NCBI RefSeq assembly: GCF_003716875.1
Contig: NZ_CP033078.1
Location: 1,054,001-1,118,000, forward strand
DNA: 64,000 nt
Source of the DNA: Vibrio zhugei
Lineage (GTDB): Bacteria; Pseudomonadota; Gammaproteobacteria; Enterobacterales; Vibrionaceae
Direction: 5' to 3'
Below are positions 44,226-52,596 of this stretch, piece after piece (the stretch's first letter is position 1; each line of letters opens with the position of its first letter). The notes beneath the pieces were generated by a model that worked only from the letters and a program-made list of their open reading frames with translations, did not search any database and was not told the DNA's origin. A program made the position numbers and the translations under genes.

Positions 44226-44241
44226 TGTGATTAACATCACA
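44226..44241. promoter_or_regulatory. CRP-type palindrome upstream of the oxidoreductase gene
   Basis: TGTGATTAACATCACA fits TGTGA-N6-TCACA with no mismatch. It ends only 23 bases before the ATG on the minus strand, so it would lie at or downstream of the promoter and repression is more likely than activation. Related regulators of the CRP/FNR family could also use it. Confidence 0.7.
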
Positions 44242-44335
44242 AATAATATGTAACATCCATTTTACACCTAGCATGTGGGGTCAATGCAAGAGGTTTAACG
44301 TGCGGGTGATGAATGCTTGCTCAAAGTGGATAAGA

Positions 44336-44366
44336 CAAAAATACAGCCCAGAAGCTGGGCTGTATT
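44336..44366 (-). terminator. Terminator after mqo
   Basis: On the minus strand AATACAGCCCAG / CTGGGCTGTATT, a perfect 12-bp stem with a 3-base loop, is followed by TTTGTC. It lies 17 bases after the stop. Confidence 0.85.
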
Positions 44367-44382
44367 GTGTTGGAGCAAGAGA

Positions 44383-45975
44383 TTAGGCGAAGTGCGATTC
44401 TTCATTAAGAATGTCAACCGGTTCACTCTCTTTATCGAGTAGGTGATGCTCAAGTTGCAGAGTTTTGCTGGTACTCAGTAATATTTCGTGATGCAAGCTT
44501 GGATTGTCTTTCAGGCTTTGTCCGTGAGATGGGATCATTTGTCTCACCTTCTCTTGCCACTCAGGCGTCGCCATTTTATCTGCAAAACACGTTTGTAATA
44601 AGTTCAGCATGATCGAAGCAGAGGTTGAAGCGCCTGGAGAGGCTCCTAACAATGCCGTAATACTACGATCCTGCGAGGTGACAAGTTCGGTTCCTAGGCG
44701 CAGCTGCCCACCCGAATCGGCTTCTTTTTTAATAATTTGGACACGTTGTCCCGCTTGCCATAATGACCAATCTTCCGGTTTGGCGTTCGGGAAGAAATCT
44801 TTTAGGGCATTTAACCTGTCGCTATTACTTTGTCGCAGTTGTGACATTAAATATTTCACCAAATCGAAGTTCTTGAATCCGACTTGCGCCATCGGTAAGA
44901 CATTCGAAGGGTTTACTGATGAAAATAAGTCCCAAAGCGAACTGTTTTTCAAGAACTTACTGGAAAAACTCGCAAAAGGCCCGAAGAGTAAATACCGTTT
45001 ACCATCAATGACCCGTGTGTCTAAATGCGGGACGGACATGGGTGGGGCTCCCACCGAGGCTTTACCATACACCTTGGCGGCGTGTTGGCTGACCAGTTCT
45101 GGGTTATCAGTGACGAGGAATTGCCCTCCGACAGGGAAGCCACCATATTGCTTCGCTTCCGGAATACCGGATTTTTGCAACAAGGTTAATGAAGCCCCGC
45201 CAGCACCTATGAAGACGAACTTTGCCGTCACCGTCTTGGTGGTCTGTTTGTCTCGGTCATAGACAGTAATCGCCCAATGGCCTTGCGCATTTTGTGAGAG
45301 CGCTTTGACTTCGTGATTGGTCGTGCATTGAAAGTGCTCAGACTGTTGCAGATAGTCGAGCATTGAGTGAGTTAAGGCACCAAAGTTGACATCGGTACCG
45401 ATGCGCATCCGTGTTGCCGCAATCGGTTGAGAGGGATCACGATCCTTCATGATAATCGGTACCCAAGATTTGATTTGATCATAATCTTCCGAGTACGCCA
45501 TACCATCAAACAATGGATTGCGTTGCAGTGCTTGATACCGTTTACGTAAGAAGCGTACGTTCTCTTCTCCCCAAACGAAACTCATATGAGGAACGCTATT
45601 AATGAAGGATTGCGGCGATTGAATAATACCTTGATTGACTAAATACGCCCAAAATTGACGCGACAATTGAAATTGCTCGTAAATGTTGGTGGCTTTATCT
45701 GTATTAATTTCACCATTACTTTGCTCTGGCGTGTAATTCATTTCCGCTAAAGCAGAGTGCCCAGTTCCAGCGTTATTCCAACCATTTGAACTTTCTTCAG
45801 CAATGTCACTCATGCGTTCAAACAATTGTATATTCCAATTGGGTTCCAATTGGTGCAGAAAGGTACCGAGAGTCGCACTCATTATACCGCCCCCGATAAG
45901 AACGACATCAATTGGTTGCTCAAGGATCTCAGAGTTACGCTGGTTCATTCCGTTGTGACCAGATTCTTTTTTCAT
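44383..45975 (-). CDS. mqo: Malate:quinone oxidoreductase Mqo
   Basis: Peripheral membrane FAD enzyme that oxidises malate to oxaloacetate and passes electrons to quinone. About 530 residues (family 490-550). FAD motif [18 protein letters not shown] near the N-terminus, [47 protein letters not shown] and near the C-terminus [17 protein letters not shown], all family marks. Start at the ATG of MKKESG (45975) chosen because it has AGGA upstream; ATG at 45987 and an internal ATG before NQRNSE are possible. Monocistronic. Confidence 0.95.
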   Translation of the reverse strand: MKKESGHNGMNQRNSEILEQPIDVVLIGGGIMSATLGTFLHQLEPNWNIQLFERMSDIAEESSNGWNNAGTGHSALAEMNYTPEQSNGEINTDKATNIYEQFQLSRQFWAYLVNQGIIQSPQSFINSVPHMSFVWGEENVRFLRKRYQALQRNPLFDGMAYSEDYDQIKSWVPIIMKDRDPSQPIAATRMRIGTDVNFGALTHSMLDYLQQSEHFQCTTNHEVKALSQNAQGHWAITVYDRDKQTTKTVTAKFVFIGAGGASLTLLQKSGIPEAKQYGGFPVGGQFLVTDNPELVSQHAAKVYGKASVGAPPMSVPHLDTRVIDGKRYLLFGPFASFSSKFLKNSSLWDLFSSVNPSNVLPMAQVGFKNFDLVKYLMSQLRQSNSDRLNALKDFFPNAKPEDWSLWQAGQRVQIIKKEADSGGQLRLGTELVTSQDRSITALLGASPGASTSASIMLNLLQTCFADKMATPEWQEKVRQMIPSHGQSLKDNPSLHHEILLSTSKTLQLEHHLLDKESEPVDILNEESHFA

Positions 45976-46170
45976 GAGAAGTAACATCCTAACTTGTGAG
46001 TAGTTAACTCGTTCTCAATGCACTTCATCACACTCACAGCAAAACCTCACTAAGGCGCACATAACTCGCGCAGTGACGTCTTCAGGGTAGATAGCAGGTA
46101 GCAGCGTATGTCGATGAAGTGACGTCGTCGAATTATCTAAAATTACGTCGTAAAATAACAAGACAAACTC

Positions 46171-46198
46171 AATATACCATCACTGGTTTGTGTAACAA
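46171..46198 (-). promoter_or_regulatory. Possible mqo promoter
   Basis: Minus strand TTGTTA, 16 bases, TATATT: four and five matches to the sigma70 boxes. About 195 bases before the mqo start, leaving a long leader, so other promoters closer in are possible. Confidence 0.35.
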
Positions 46199-46253
46199 GT
46201 TTTTATCAATTGTTGACTTGTTTTTACATAAAACCGCCGATTAGCTCACGAAA

Positions 46254-46270
46254 ATACTGTATCTCAGTAT
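46254..46270. other. Palindrome of unknown role
   Basis: ATACTG-TATCT-CAGTAT, perfect arms of six bases, 188 bases before the MHYT-like gene. The spacing does not fit a LexA box (CTG-N10-CAG), so the binding protein is unknown. Confidence 0.4.
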
Positions 46271-46457
46271 AAAGTTTACATAAAGTGAGTATGAATGGTC
46301 TACGGGGTAGGCGGGTATCCTTGGGCGTCCATCCGTACGCTACGTCACTGATCTGCTTCAGTAACCTCTTCAAAGTTAACAATGAAGAATGTGTTATAGT
46401 TAAATAAGATTAACAAGTGCTCGATGATTCGGTTGAGCTTTTCATGGAGAAATGGTT

Positions 46458-47612
46458 ATGACCGCTTGGCATAGCTCGTCGTTTGATGTGGCACATTATG
46501 AGTTAATAGAGAAAAGTTATTCTCAGACTATGATTGTGCTGGCTTTCGTTATTGCACTTCTTACTACCTATCTATGCATGTCGGTGGTTGAAAACAGTTG
46601 GCATGACAAACAATCACGCTCTCTTAGGCGCTGGCAAGCCTACAGCAGTACGCTGTTTAGTATTGGCGGTTGGGGGTGTTTCTATTTAGGCATACTGGCA
46701 CTGCAGCTGCCCATTGATAGTGAATTTCATATTGAATATATCTTACTTTCTTTAGTTCCTGCGTTAGTGGGAGGGTGGATAGGGTTTGGTATTCTTAAGT
46801 CTCTCAGCTTTACGTTATCGGAAGTCGTATTAAGTGCCTTCTCGTTTACTTGTGGCTTAGCGGCGATGATGCTGGTGGCTCATTGGGCTTTGGATATCGA
46901 GGGTCAGGTGGTGTTCTATCCTAAATTATTGTTTTGGTCATTCGTGCCCACATTCTTGCTCTGTGGTATTTCGCTCTTTTTAGTGAAATTGCACCACAGA
47001 ACGAAAAGCATCGACCGAGTGAGACGCGTTGTTATCTCAAGCTTATTCGGTCTCGCGATTTTCAGCTTTCCTTATACGGTATTGCAATCGATCGATGTGT
47101 ATCATCGCGAGGAAGTCAATGGGATGCCTCATGTTCCCCTATACGCCATGACAGTGATGGCGCTGCTGATTTTATCTATTCTTGCTACGTTAATTGTCGG
47201 GCATAAATTGTTTTATCGTGTGGGTAGTGTGACCCCGATAACCGTTGAGGACGATGAAGATGTGCGTTGGAAGAAGGAAAAAAATATCATCGATGGCTTT
47301 TCTGATGGTGTGGTGATTGTCGACCCAGAAGGGGGCATCTCCCATATGAATGAGGCCGCGAAAACGTTATTTGCTTATGGTGAAACCGACACTCTACCAC
47401 TGTCAATTAATGAATTGATGCCGGATTTTCAATTGAATCGAACACTTTACCCTACACAAACGGCAGCGGACAACGGGTTGAGCCAGCAGACCTCGGTCAA
47501 AGCGTGTACTGGTGACAGCATTGCATGTGAATTTACTGTAACGCCTGTCGCTCACCGCCAAGAAGGGTGTTTCTATATTGTATTGAGACGATTACAGCAC
47601 ACCAGCGAATAA
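46458..47612 (+). CDS. MHYT-like membrane sensor with PAS domain
   Basis: About 384 residues. Seven hydrophobic segments in residues 25-250 are arranged like the MHYT sensor domain (pairs of helices), but the signature W-M-H-(F/Y)-x-G is degenerate: GGWGCFYLGILAL in the first unit, and MMLVAHWALDIEG in the second. Residues 275-380 form a PAS domain (IIDGFSDGVVIVDPEGGISHMNEAAKTLF is its core, quoted in part). No kinase, GGDEF or EAL domain follows, so the output is unknown. ATG at 46458 has GGAGA eight bases upstream; the ATG at 46452 is too close to it. It is convergent with the ScsD-like gene, 10 bases apart. Confidence 0.7.
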   Translation: MTAWHSSSFDVAHYELIEKSYSQTMIVLAFVIALLTTYLCMSVVENSWHDKQSRSLRRWQAYSSTLFSIGGWGCFYLGILALQLPIDSEFHIEYILLSLVPALVGGWIGFGILKSLSFTLSEVVLSAFSFTCGLAAMMLVAHWALDIEGQVVFYPKLLFWSFVPTFLLCGISLFLVKLHHRTKSIDRVRRVVISSLFGLAIFSFPYTVLQSIDVYHREEVNGMPHVPLYAMTVMALLILSILATLIVGHKLFYRVGSVTPITVEDDEDVRWKKEKNIIDGFSDGVVIVDPEGGISHMNEAAKTLFAYGETDTLPLSINELMPDFQLNRTLYPTQTAADNGLSQQTSVKACTGDSIACEFTVTPVAHRQEGCFYIVLRRLQHTSE

Positions 47613-47622
47613 ATCAGGTTGC

Positions 47623-48222
47623 TTACGAATGTTTGGCTAACCAATCTCTGAGCCAAAGTCCGATCGGGCTGACCAGTCCTTGAGTCACAAAGCGGACTTT
47701 GTTTTTATAAATAATGAGGATGGTGGGGGCTTTTGACACTTGCCATTGATGACTAATTCGTTTGTTCGGGTCGTTGACAATCCAATAGTCAGGACGGTGC
47801 GAATCAAGGTATTGACGCATGTGCTCATTGTCACCTGACATGACCGCAATCCCGATGGTGGGGTATTGATGACTTAACCAACGAACACTTGGAGTCACTA
47901 ACCGGCAGCTGTTACACCATGATCCCCAAAAATATAAGGTCACTGGTTGATGTTGGCTGAGTGCTTTAATGTCCACCTGTTGGCCTTGGGTGTTGGTCAT
48001 GACGATTTTTTTTTGTGTGACGGGCAGCGTTTTGTCGTGCCATGCATCTGTCGCGATACCGATGCTCATAAGAGAGAGGAAAAACACGCAAGAGTACACG
48101 ATTTTTTTGAGATATCCGTGTTGCATGATGGCTTGTTTTAAGCCGTAACAGCCCAGTAGAGCGCTAATCAAGAGGGTACTTATTAGTAAAGGATTATCGG
48201 TAAGGGGACTGAGCACAGACAT
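47623..48222 (-). CDS. Thioredoxin-like membrane protein (ScsD/DsbE-type)
   Basis: 199 residues. Two N-terminal hydrophobic segments (PLLISTLLISALLGCYGLK and IVYSCVFFLSLMSIGIAT) followed by a periplasmic thioredoxin fold with active site FWGSWCNSCRLVTPSV, the cis-Pro in VSKAPTILIIY, and GLVSPIGLWLRDWL at the end. CxxC is CNSC. This matches thioredoxin-like proteins of the copper-sensitivity suppressor type (ScsD) and DsbE/TlpA reductases. The redox partner is not in the window. Start ATG at 48222; a TTG at 48240 is an alternative with little support. Confidence 0.82.
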   Translation of the reverse strand: MSVLSPLTDNPLLISTLLISALLGCYGLKQAIMQHGYLKKIVYSCVFFLSLMSIGIATDAWHDKTLPVTQKKIVMTNTQGQQVDIKALSQHQPVTLYFWGSWCNSCRLVTPSVRWLSHQYPTIGIAVMSGDNEHMRQYLDSHRPDYWIVNDPNKRISHQWQVSKAPTILIIYKNKVRFVTQGLVSPIGLWLRDWLAKHS

Positions 48223-48559
48223 AGTATTCTTAACATTCAAAAGAGGTGAATTGTACGGGTTTGTTCTGCTAAGACCAACCCTCTTTTGATAACTTTAATA
48301 TTACTTATGGTTTGTTGACCGGTACTGAAGGAACCCTCATTTCTTCACTATGAAGGTCAAACCTTTGCCATGTCGTTCGTCTTAAAAATGATACATTGGT
48401 GCGGAAAATATCATTATGAACTCTCATTGATGAGAGTCTGTGGCACAGTTTCCTGGATTGTAATGTATAATAATGAGCGTTATCACACGTAGATGGATGT
48501 TTTGTTGATTAACTCATCAATGCTGTCGCGTCGACGTTATAGGAAATATGGATTGATCA
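48223..48559. other. Intergenic region upstream of the GGDEF-EAL gene
   Basis: 337 bases between divergent genes, no gene seen. A/T-rich around 48280-48320 and 48460-48560; no clear operator or hairpin with confidence. AGGAA at 48541-48545 is a distant ribosome binding site for the next gene. Confidence 0.4.
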
Positions 48560-50497
48560 ATGTATAAATCTGAAAGACTGCGGGTATTTTCCTCAACTTT
48601 ACCTTTTCTTGTCTTCGTTAATATTGCTATTTCAACTTTGATAGTCTCGAGTGGTATTTATCAAGGATTAGAAAAATCCCAACTCGTTTGGTTAGCGCTG
48701 ATTTATTTAGTTTCTACAATCAGGTTGTCAGTTCATTATTTTATCCCTAATAGTCAGGTTAAAAAACTCGATTATCATTTTACTGGTGTCGTGTTAGCGG
48801 GTATTTCCTGGGCAATCTATCCTTATCTATTTCGTGGCTCCTTCACTATGTTTCAGGAAATGATTACGCTGATTGTATTTTGTGGTATGTCAGGGGGGAG
48901 TGCGACGTTACTGTCTTCTGATTTACGTTCAGCCATTGCTTTCTCTGCCATTACCGTTTTCCCTTATAGTATGATGATGATCAAAGATGGCGGACATTTA
49001 GCTTACATTGGCTGGATGGGGCTGCTCTATGGTTGCGCCTTATGCTTTAGTTCTCGACGTGCTGCGGCGTTTATTTTGTCGTCGATTGATAGCCAGCATC
49101 AGCGTGACATTTTGGTCGAGAATTTAGAACGAGAAGTGAAAAAGCGTACGGAAAAAATCAGTACGCTAGAGGAAAAAGACGCGGTGACGGGGTTATCTAA
49201 CCGGTACAGCTTTATTTCTCAATTAAAGTTAGCTCGTGAAAGTAATTCGCATACGGACGAATTAATTCATGCGTTTATTCATATTAATTTGGATAAATTT
49301 CATCTGGTGAATAATCTGTACGGCTATGAATGTGGCGATCATGTTCTCATTGAAATTGGACAGCGTTTAGCCTCTATTGATAAATATTATGATACGGTGT
49401 CTGGTCGGTGGAGTAATGATGAATTTAATATCTTTATCCAGTGCCAATCGAAACGAGCGGTAGAAGCGTTTATTTATCAGTTGATTGAAAAACTATCTGT
49501 TCCCATCCGATATCAAAATATGCGTCTCAATCCGACGTTTCACTTAGGCTATACGCTGTGCTGTTCGCACACCCCAGTCGAGAGTGCAATCAAGCATAGC
49601 CAGTTGGCCATGCTTGAAGGCAAGAAGAAAAGCATTCGTATCAAGCGTTACGATGACACCATCAGCCAACAAAGTCGGCGCAAGCATTTTTTACAGAAAA
49701 CTATGAAAACAGCGTTGATAAATAATGATTTTTTCATGCAGTATCAACCTATTACTGATATTAATACAAAAAAAATTCATGGTTTTGAAGCCTTAGTGCG
49801 CTGGAAACTTGATGGCGAATTTGTGTCTCCGCAAGAGTTTGTCGGTATTGCCGAAGAGCATGGTTTGATTATCGACTTAGGGCGATTTATTCTCAAAACA
49901 TCGATTAAGGCGTTGAGTGTCATTAATGAACATTATCCCACGGTGTCGATGTCGATTAATGTCTCGGTTATCCAGTTAGAAGATGATAACTTTATTAGTT
50001 ATCTACAGTTTTTGGTTGAGCAGTTTGGTGTTACGACGCGCAATATTCATTTAGAGATCACTGAAACTGCGATGATAACGAACCTCGATAAGATCTCGGA
50101 CGTGATTACTGAGGCGAAATCGCTAGGCGTGATGATCTCGGTTGATGATTTTGGGACAGGATTTTCGTCGATTTCAGTGCTCAAAAATTTAAGCGTTGAT
50201 TTTATTAAAATCGATAAATCTTATATTGATCACATTGTGACCGATAGTAAAGATCAAAGTATTGTCTCGGCTGTGACAAAAATGAGTCATGCGATTAATA
50301 GTCAAGTGATTGCCGAGGGTGTGGAGTACATTGAGCAATTGAATCTACTGGTCGAGAGTGAGATTGATTATTATCAAGGCTATTTATGCAGTCGACCCGT
50401 CGAATTTGAGGCGATGATGGCGTTGTTGGCCGAGCAAGCGTCCGCAAAAAAGTCTGATGGGGCATCAAAGCCACTGATTTACAGTGATATGACATAG
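48560..50497 (+). CDS. GGDEF-EAL protein, probable c-di-GMP phosphodiesterase
   Basis: 645 residues. Five to six N-terminal membrane segments (to residue about 190, MASE-like), a coiled linker, a GGDEF domain and an EAL domain. The GGDEF signature reads SNDEF (SGRWSNDEFNIF), so cyclase activity is doubtful; GTP binding might remain. The EAL domain is complete: FEALVRWK, Asn in SINVSVIQL, Glu in LEITETAM, DDFGTGFSS, IKIDKSYID, and EGVEYIEQ. Expected role: break down c-di-GMP, perhaps with the GGDEF domain as sensor. It is followed after 53 bases by the DUF481 gene in the same direction. Confidence 0.93.
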   Translation: MYKSERLRVFSSTLPFLVFVNIAISTLIVSSGIYQGLEKSQLVWLALIYLVSTIRLSVHYFIPNSQVKKLDYHFTGVVLAGISWAIYPYLFRGSFTMFQEMITLIVFCGMSGGSATLLSSDLRSAIAFSAITVFPYSMMMIKDGGHLAYIGWMGLLYGCALCFSSRRAAAFILSSIDSQHQRDILVENLEREVKKRTEKISTLEEKDAVTGLSNRYSFISQLKLARESNSHTDELIHAFIHINLDKFHLVNNLYGYECGDHVLIEIGQRLASIDKYYDTVSGRWSNDEFNIFIQCQSKRAVEAFIYQLIEKLSVPIRYQNMRLNPTFHLGYTLCCSHTPVESAIKHSQLAMLEGKKKSIRIKRYDDTISQQSRRKHFLQKTMKTALINNDFFMQYQPITDINTKKIHGFEALVRWKLDGEFVSPQEFVGIAEEHGLIIDLGRFILKTSIKALSVINEHYPTVSMSINVSVIQLEDDNFISYLQFLVEQFGVTTRNIHLEITETAMITNLDKISDVITEAKSLGVMISVDDFGTGFSSISVLKNLSVDFIKIDKSYIDHIVTDSKDQSIVSAVTKMSHAINSQVIAEGVEYIEQLNLLVESEIDYYQGYLCSRPVEFEAMMALLAEQASAKKSDGASKPLIYSDMT

Positions 50498-50550
50498 TGA
50501 AACACGCTCTACGGTAATTTTGCTCTAAATATTATTGTAGGGCGGATTGT

Positions 50551-51291
50551 ATGCAACGTTATATTACACTGTGTGCATTAGGTGCAGTATTGGTTTCGAC
50601 TGCAGCTATGGCCAGTGAGCCATCGAAAGATAAAAAACTAAGCGGTGGTGCAAAGCTAGGTTTTATTTATTCAAAAACAAACTCTTCTTCGACTTCTCTT
50701 AACTCTGGGGTGTGGCTGAAATACGATGATAAGCCTTCTCAACACTCCTTTAAAGCGAGTAACTATTACACCAATTCACAAGATGATGACGATGGCGTTA
50801 ATAAATATTTATTAAACTATAAGTATGCCTATTCGGTGAGTGAAAATTACAGTGCCTTTATTGATAATGAGTATAAGCATGATCAATATGAAACGTATCG
50901 TCATTCCTTCGACTCCACGATCGGTATTCAGCGAGATCTGATTGATACGAAGAAGACGCAGTTAACCGTGGGTGGCGGTCCAGGTTATCGTTACACAAAG
51001 CGACAAGAAACGGATAGCAAACACCCAGGTCAAGTGGAAGAAGATATCATTGCTAACGCCTTTATCAATGGGAACAGCCAATTATCGGATACCTTGTCCG
51101 TTGGCGGCGGTGCGAACATGGATTATGGTGAGTCAAACACGACCTATACATTGGACGCGAACTTAAAAAATACGTTAGTGAAGAATGTCGCGTTAGTTCT
51201 TGATACTCAGTACATTTATAATACTGATGTCGCCGAAGACAGTGATCATGATGAAATATACAGTACAGTAAGCATTACTTACGACTTTTAA
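50551..51291 (+). CDS. DUF481 outer-membrane protein (YdiY-like)
   Basis: 246 residues: signal peptide (ITLCALGAVLVSTAAMA), then a beta-barrel typical of DUF481: GGAKLGFIYSKTNSSS, alternating polar/hydrophobic strands, GGGPGYRYTKR and a C-terminal aromatic residue (STVSITYDF), the signal for BAM. The E. coli family member YdiY is acid-induced and of unknown function. The gene may be read with the upstream GGDEF-EAL gene, and ends at a strong terminator. Confidence 0.87.
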   Translation: MQRYITLCALGAVLVSTAAMASEPSKDKKLSGGAKLGFIYSKTNSSSTSLNSGVWLKYDDKPSQHSFKASNYYTNSQDDDDGVNKYLLNYKYAYSVSENYSAFIDNEYKHDQYETYRHSFDSTIGIQRDLIDTKKTQLTVGGGPGYRYTKRQETDSKHPGQVEEDIIANAFINGNSQLSDTLSVGGGANMDYGESNTTYTLDANLKNTLVKNVALVLDTQYIYNTDVAEDSDHDEIYSTVSITYDF

Positions 51292-51305
51292 TTCGATGAG
51301 ATATT

Positions 51306-51341
51306 GCAAAAAAAGCACAGCAAAATGGCTGTGCTTTTTTA
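51306..51341. terminator. Bidirectional terminator after the DUF481 gene
   Basis: AAAAAAAGCACAGC pairs with GCTGTGCTTTTTT around AAAATG; A-run and T-run at both sides allow use by both neighbours. Confidence 0.93.
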
Positions 51342-51377
51342 TTTTAATTGATACATATATTGCCTATTCTTTGAGTT

Positions 51378-51689
51378 TCATAATAAATCATTCATTAATG
51401 TTTCATATTCTTCGGAGGCTTCTCTAATCAATTGATTCAACTCCAAGGCATCTTGTTGTTGCAACGGTAGGGCTTTCCTCTGAATATTTTCCCGGCTTTT
51501 AAGTTTTGCTTGGCAGACTAAACACAGCTTGCCGGAGTGCGAACGTATCTCAACACTATCCAGTTCAGTATCAATGTGCTCGTTGGTTTCGGGTATGTCG
51601 ATTGCAACGGTACCACATCGCGTAAGCTGGATACGTGCATGATGGTGATGTTTATCTTCTAACACACATTCTTTACAGGTCGATATCAT
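51378..51689 (-). CDS. Small CxxC protein of unknown function
   Basis: 103 residues from the ATG at 51689, which has AAAGGA about nine bases upstream; the frame is open to 51887 but that part looks unlike a protein and lacks a ribosome binding site. Features: CKEC at residues 5-8, HHHH at 14-17, and CLVC near residue 55, so two CxxC pairs plus His suggest a zinc-binding or redox fold. The C-terminal half is helical and rich in Gln, Glu and Leu. I do not recognise a family. Its stop lies 36 bases past the shared terminator. Confidence 0.7.
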   Translation of the reverse strand: MISTCKECVLEDKHHHHARIQLTRCGTVAIDIPETNEHIDTELDSVEIRSHSGKLCLVCQAKLKSRENIQRKALPLQQQDALELNQLIREASEEYETLMNDLL

Positions 51690-52004
51690 GGCGATTTCCT
51701 TTTGTATTGTGAATGACGATAGCCATAACAGTGTAGATAAGCATGAGAGGTTTTGATACCTGCGTTTTGCGGCAAAAAAATAACTCTCTGAAAAGCGGAA
51801 ACTAGTTATTCTTCCTTTTCTCTCCAATGTATAAAATTGTGCTCTTAATATAAGTTCTATGAAACTGTACTGAATTTTTTCATACACGCTTTATATAAAT
51901 AATTATGCATATTCATAGATTGCCGGTTGCAACCCATGAGAACAGACATGGGTGCACTCTCAACGTCACCCACCTATTATGATAATATTGTCGATTAAAT
52001 CGTT

Positions 52005-52017
52005 ATGAATGATTCAT
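52005..52017. promoter_or_regulatory. Possible MarR-type operator
   Basis: ATGAAT-G-ATTCAT, a perfect 13-bp palindrome, 20 bases before the MarR-family start; another GAATGA half follows. Autoregulation by a MarR protein at such a place is common, but this is inference. Confidence 0.5.
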
Positions 52018-52036
52018 TGAATGAATGGGGATTATC

Positions 52037-52450
52037 ATGCAGTCGAAGTTAGATCATATTGCTTTTCACCTAGTAAGAAAGTTGATGCAGCAGCATACCG
52101 CCTGCTGGCAACAGCAAATGAATAGTCTCACTAAACCTCAGTTTGCGGTCATGCGTGCCGTCTCAGATCACCCTGGAATTGAACAAATTGAATTAATGGC
52201 GGCCAGTGTGTCTAGCAAGGCGACATTAGCGGAAATGTTGGGCCGTCTGGAAAAGCGTGGCTTATTGTATCGGCAGGCCAGTGATTCAGATAAACGGCGT
52301 CGTTATGTGTATTTAACCGAGCGAGGTGAGCACTTACTTGATGATGAGAATCCAAAGGCGAATAAGGTGGATCAACAGTTTCTTGATAAGTTATCTGTAG
52401 AGGAACAAGACACGTTTGTTCGTTTGTTGCAGACAATGCTCGAGCGATAG
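52037..52450 (+). CDS. MarR-family transcriptional regulator
   Basis: 137 residues, winged HTH dimer. Recognition region LTKPQFAVMRAVSDHPGIEQ, then SSKATLAEMLGRLEKRGLLYRQ, and the wing DSDKRRRYVYLTERG, the strongest family mark. The ATG at 52037 has GGGG upstream; ATG at 52025 is in frame but its site is weak. No target gene is adjacent apart from mntH 147 bases downstream, which has its own operator-like palindrome. Ligand unknown. Confidence 0.9.
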   Translation: MQSKLDHIAFHLVRKLMQQHTACWQQQMNSLTKPQFAVMRAVSDHPGIEQIELMAASVSSKATLAEMLGRLEKRGLLYRQASDSDKRRRYVYLTERGEHLLDDENPKANKVDQQFLDKLSVEEQDTFVRLLQTMLER

Positions 52451-52560
52451 ATCAAGGTGATGGTCTATCGCTTGGTCGCATTTTTTGATCAAAGGTAAAA
52501 CTTATGAGTTTAATTGGTGAAAACGATTAGCCAGCGACCGCTTCTTAACCCATTATAAGA

Positions 52561-52580
52561 AAGTTAACCAAGGTTAACTT
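52561..52580. promoter_or_regulatory. Candidate MntR operator before mntH
   Basis: AAGTTAACCAAGGTTAACTT is a perfect palindrome with a 2-base centre, 16 bases before the mntH ATG. The length and gap are those of MntR boxes (in E. coli AACATAGC-N4-GCTATGTT), though the sequence differs. The gene for MntR lies directly after mntH. Confidence 0.65.
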
Positions 52581-52596
52581 ATCGATTGGAGGTGGT

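Larger units (their letters stand above)
45976..46457. other. Intergenic region between mqo and the MHYT-like gene
   Basis: 482 bases, no gene. Minus strand contains a fair sigma70 pair for mqo (TTGTTA at 46198-46193, TATATT at 46176-46171, spacing 16). On the other side, a 17-bp palindrome ATACTG-TATCT-CAGTAT at 46254-46270 could be an operator. No riboswitch-like structure recognised. Confidence 0.45.

Noticed and set aside
44609..45262. 217-codon frame opposite mqo
   Set aside because: Lies entirely antisense to a well-supported gene; composition is that of a shadow frame.
46254..46270. Possible LexA box (ATACTG and CAGTAT)
   Set aside because: Spacing between CTG and CAG is 5, not 10, so LexA would not bind.
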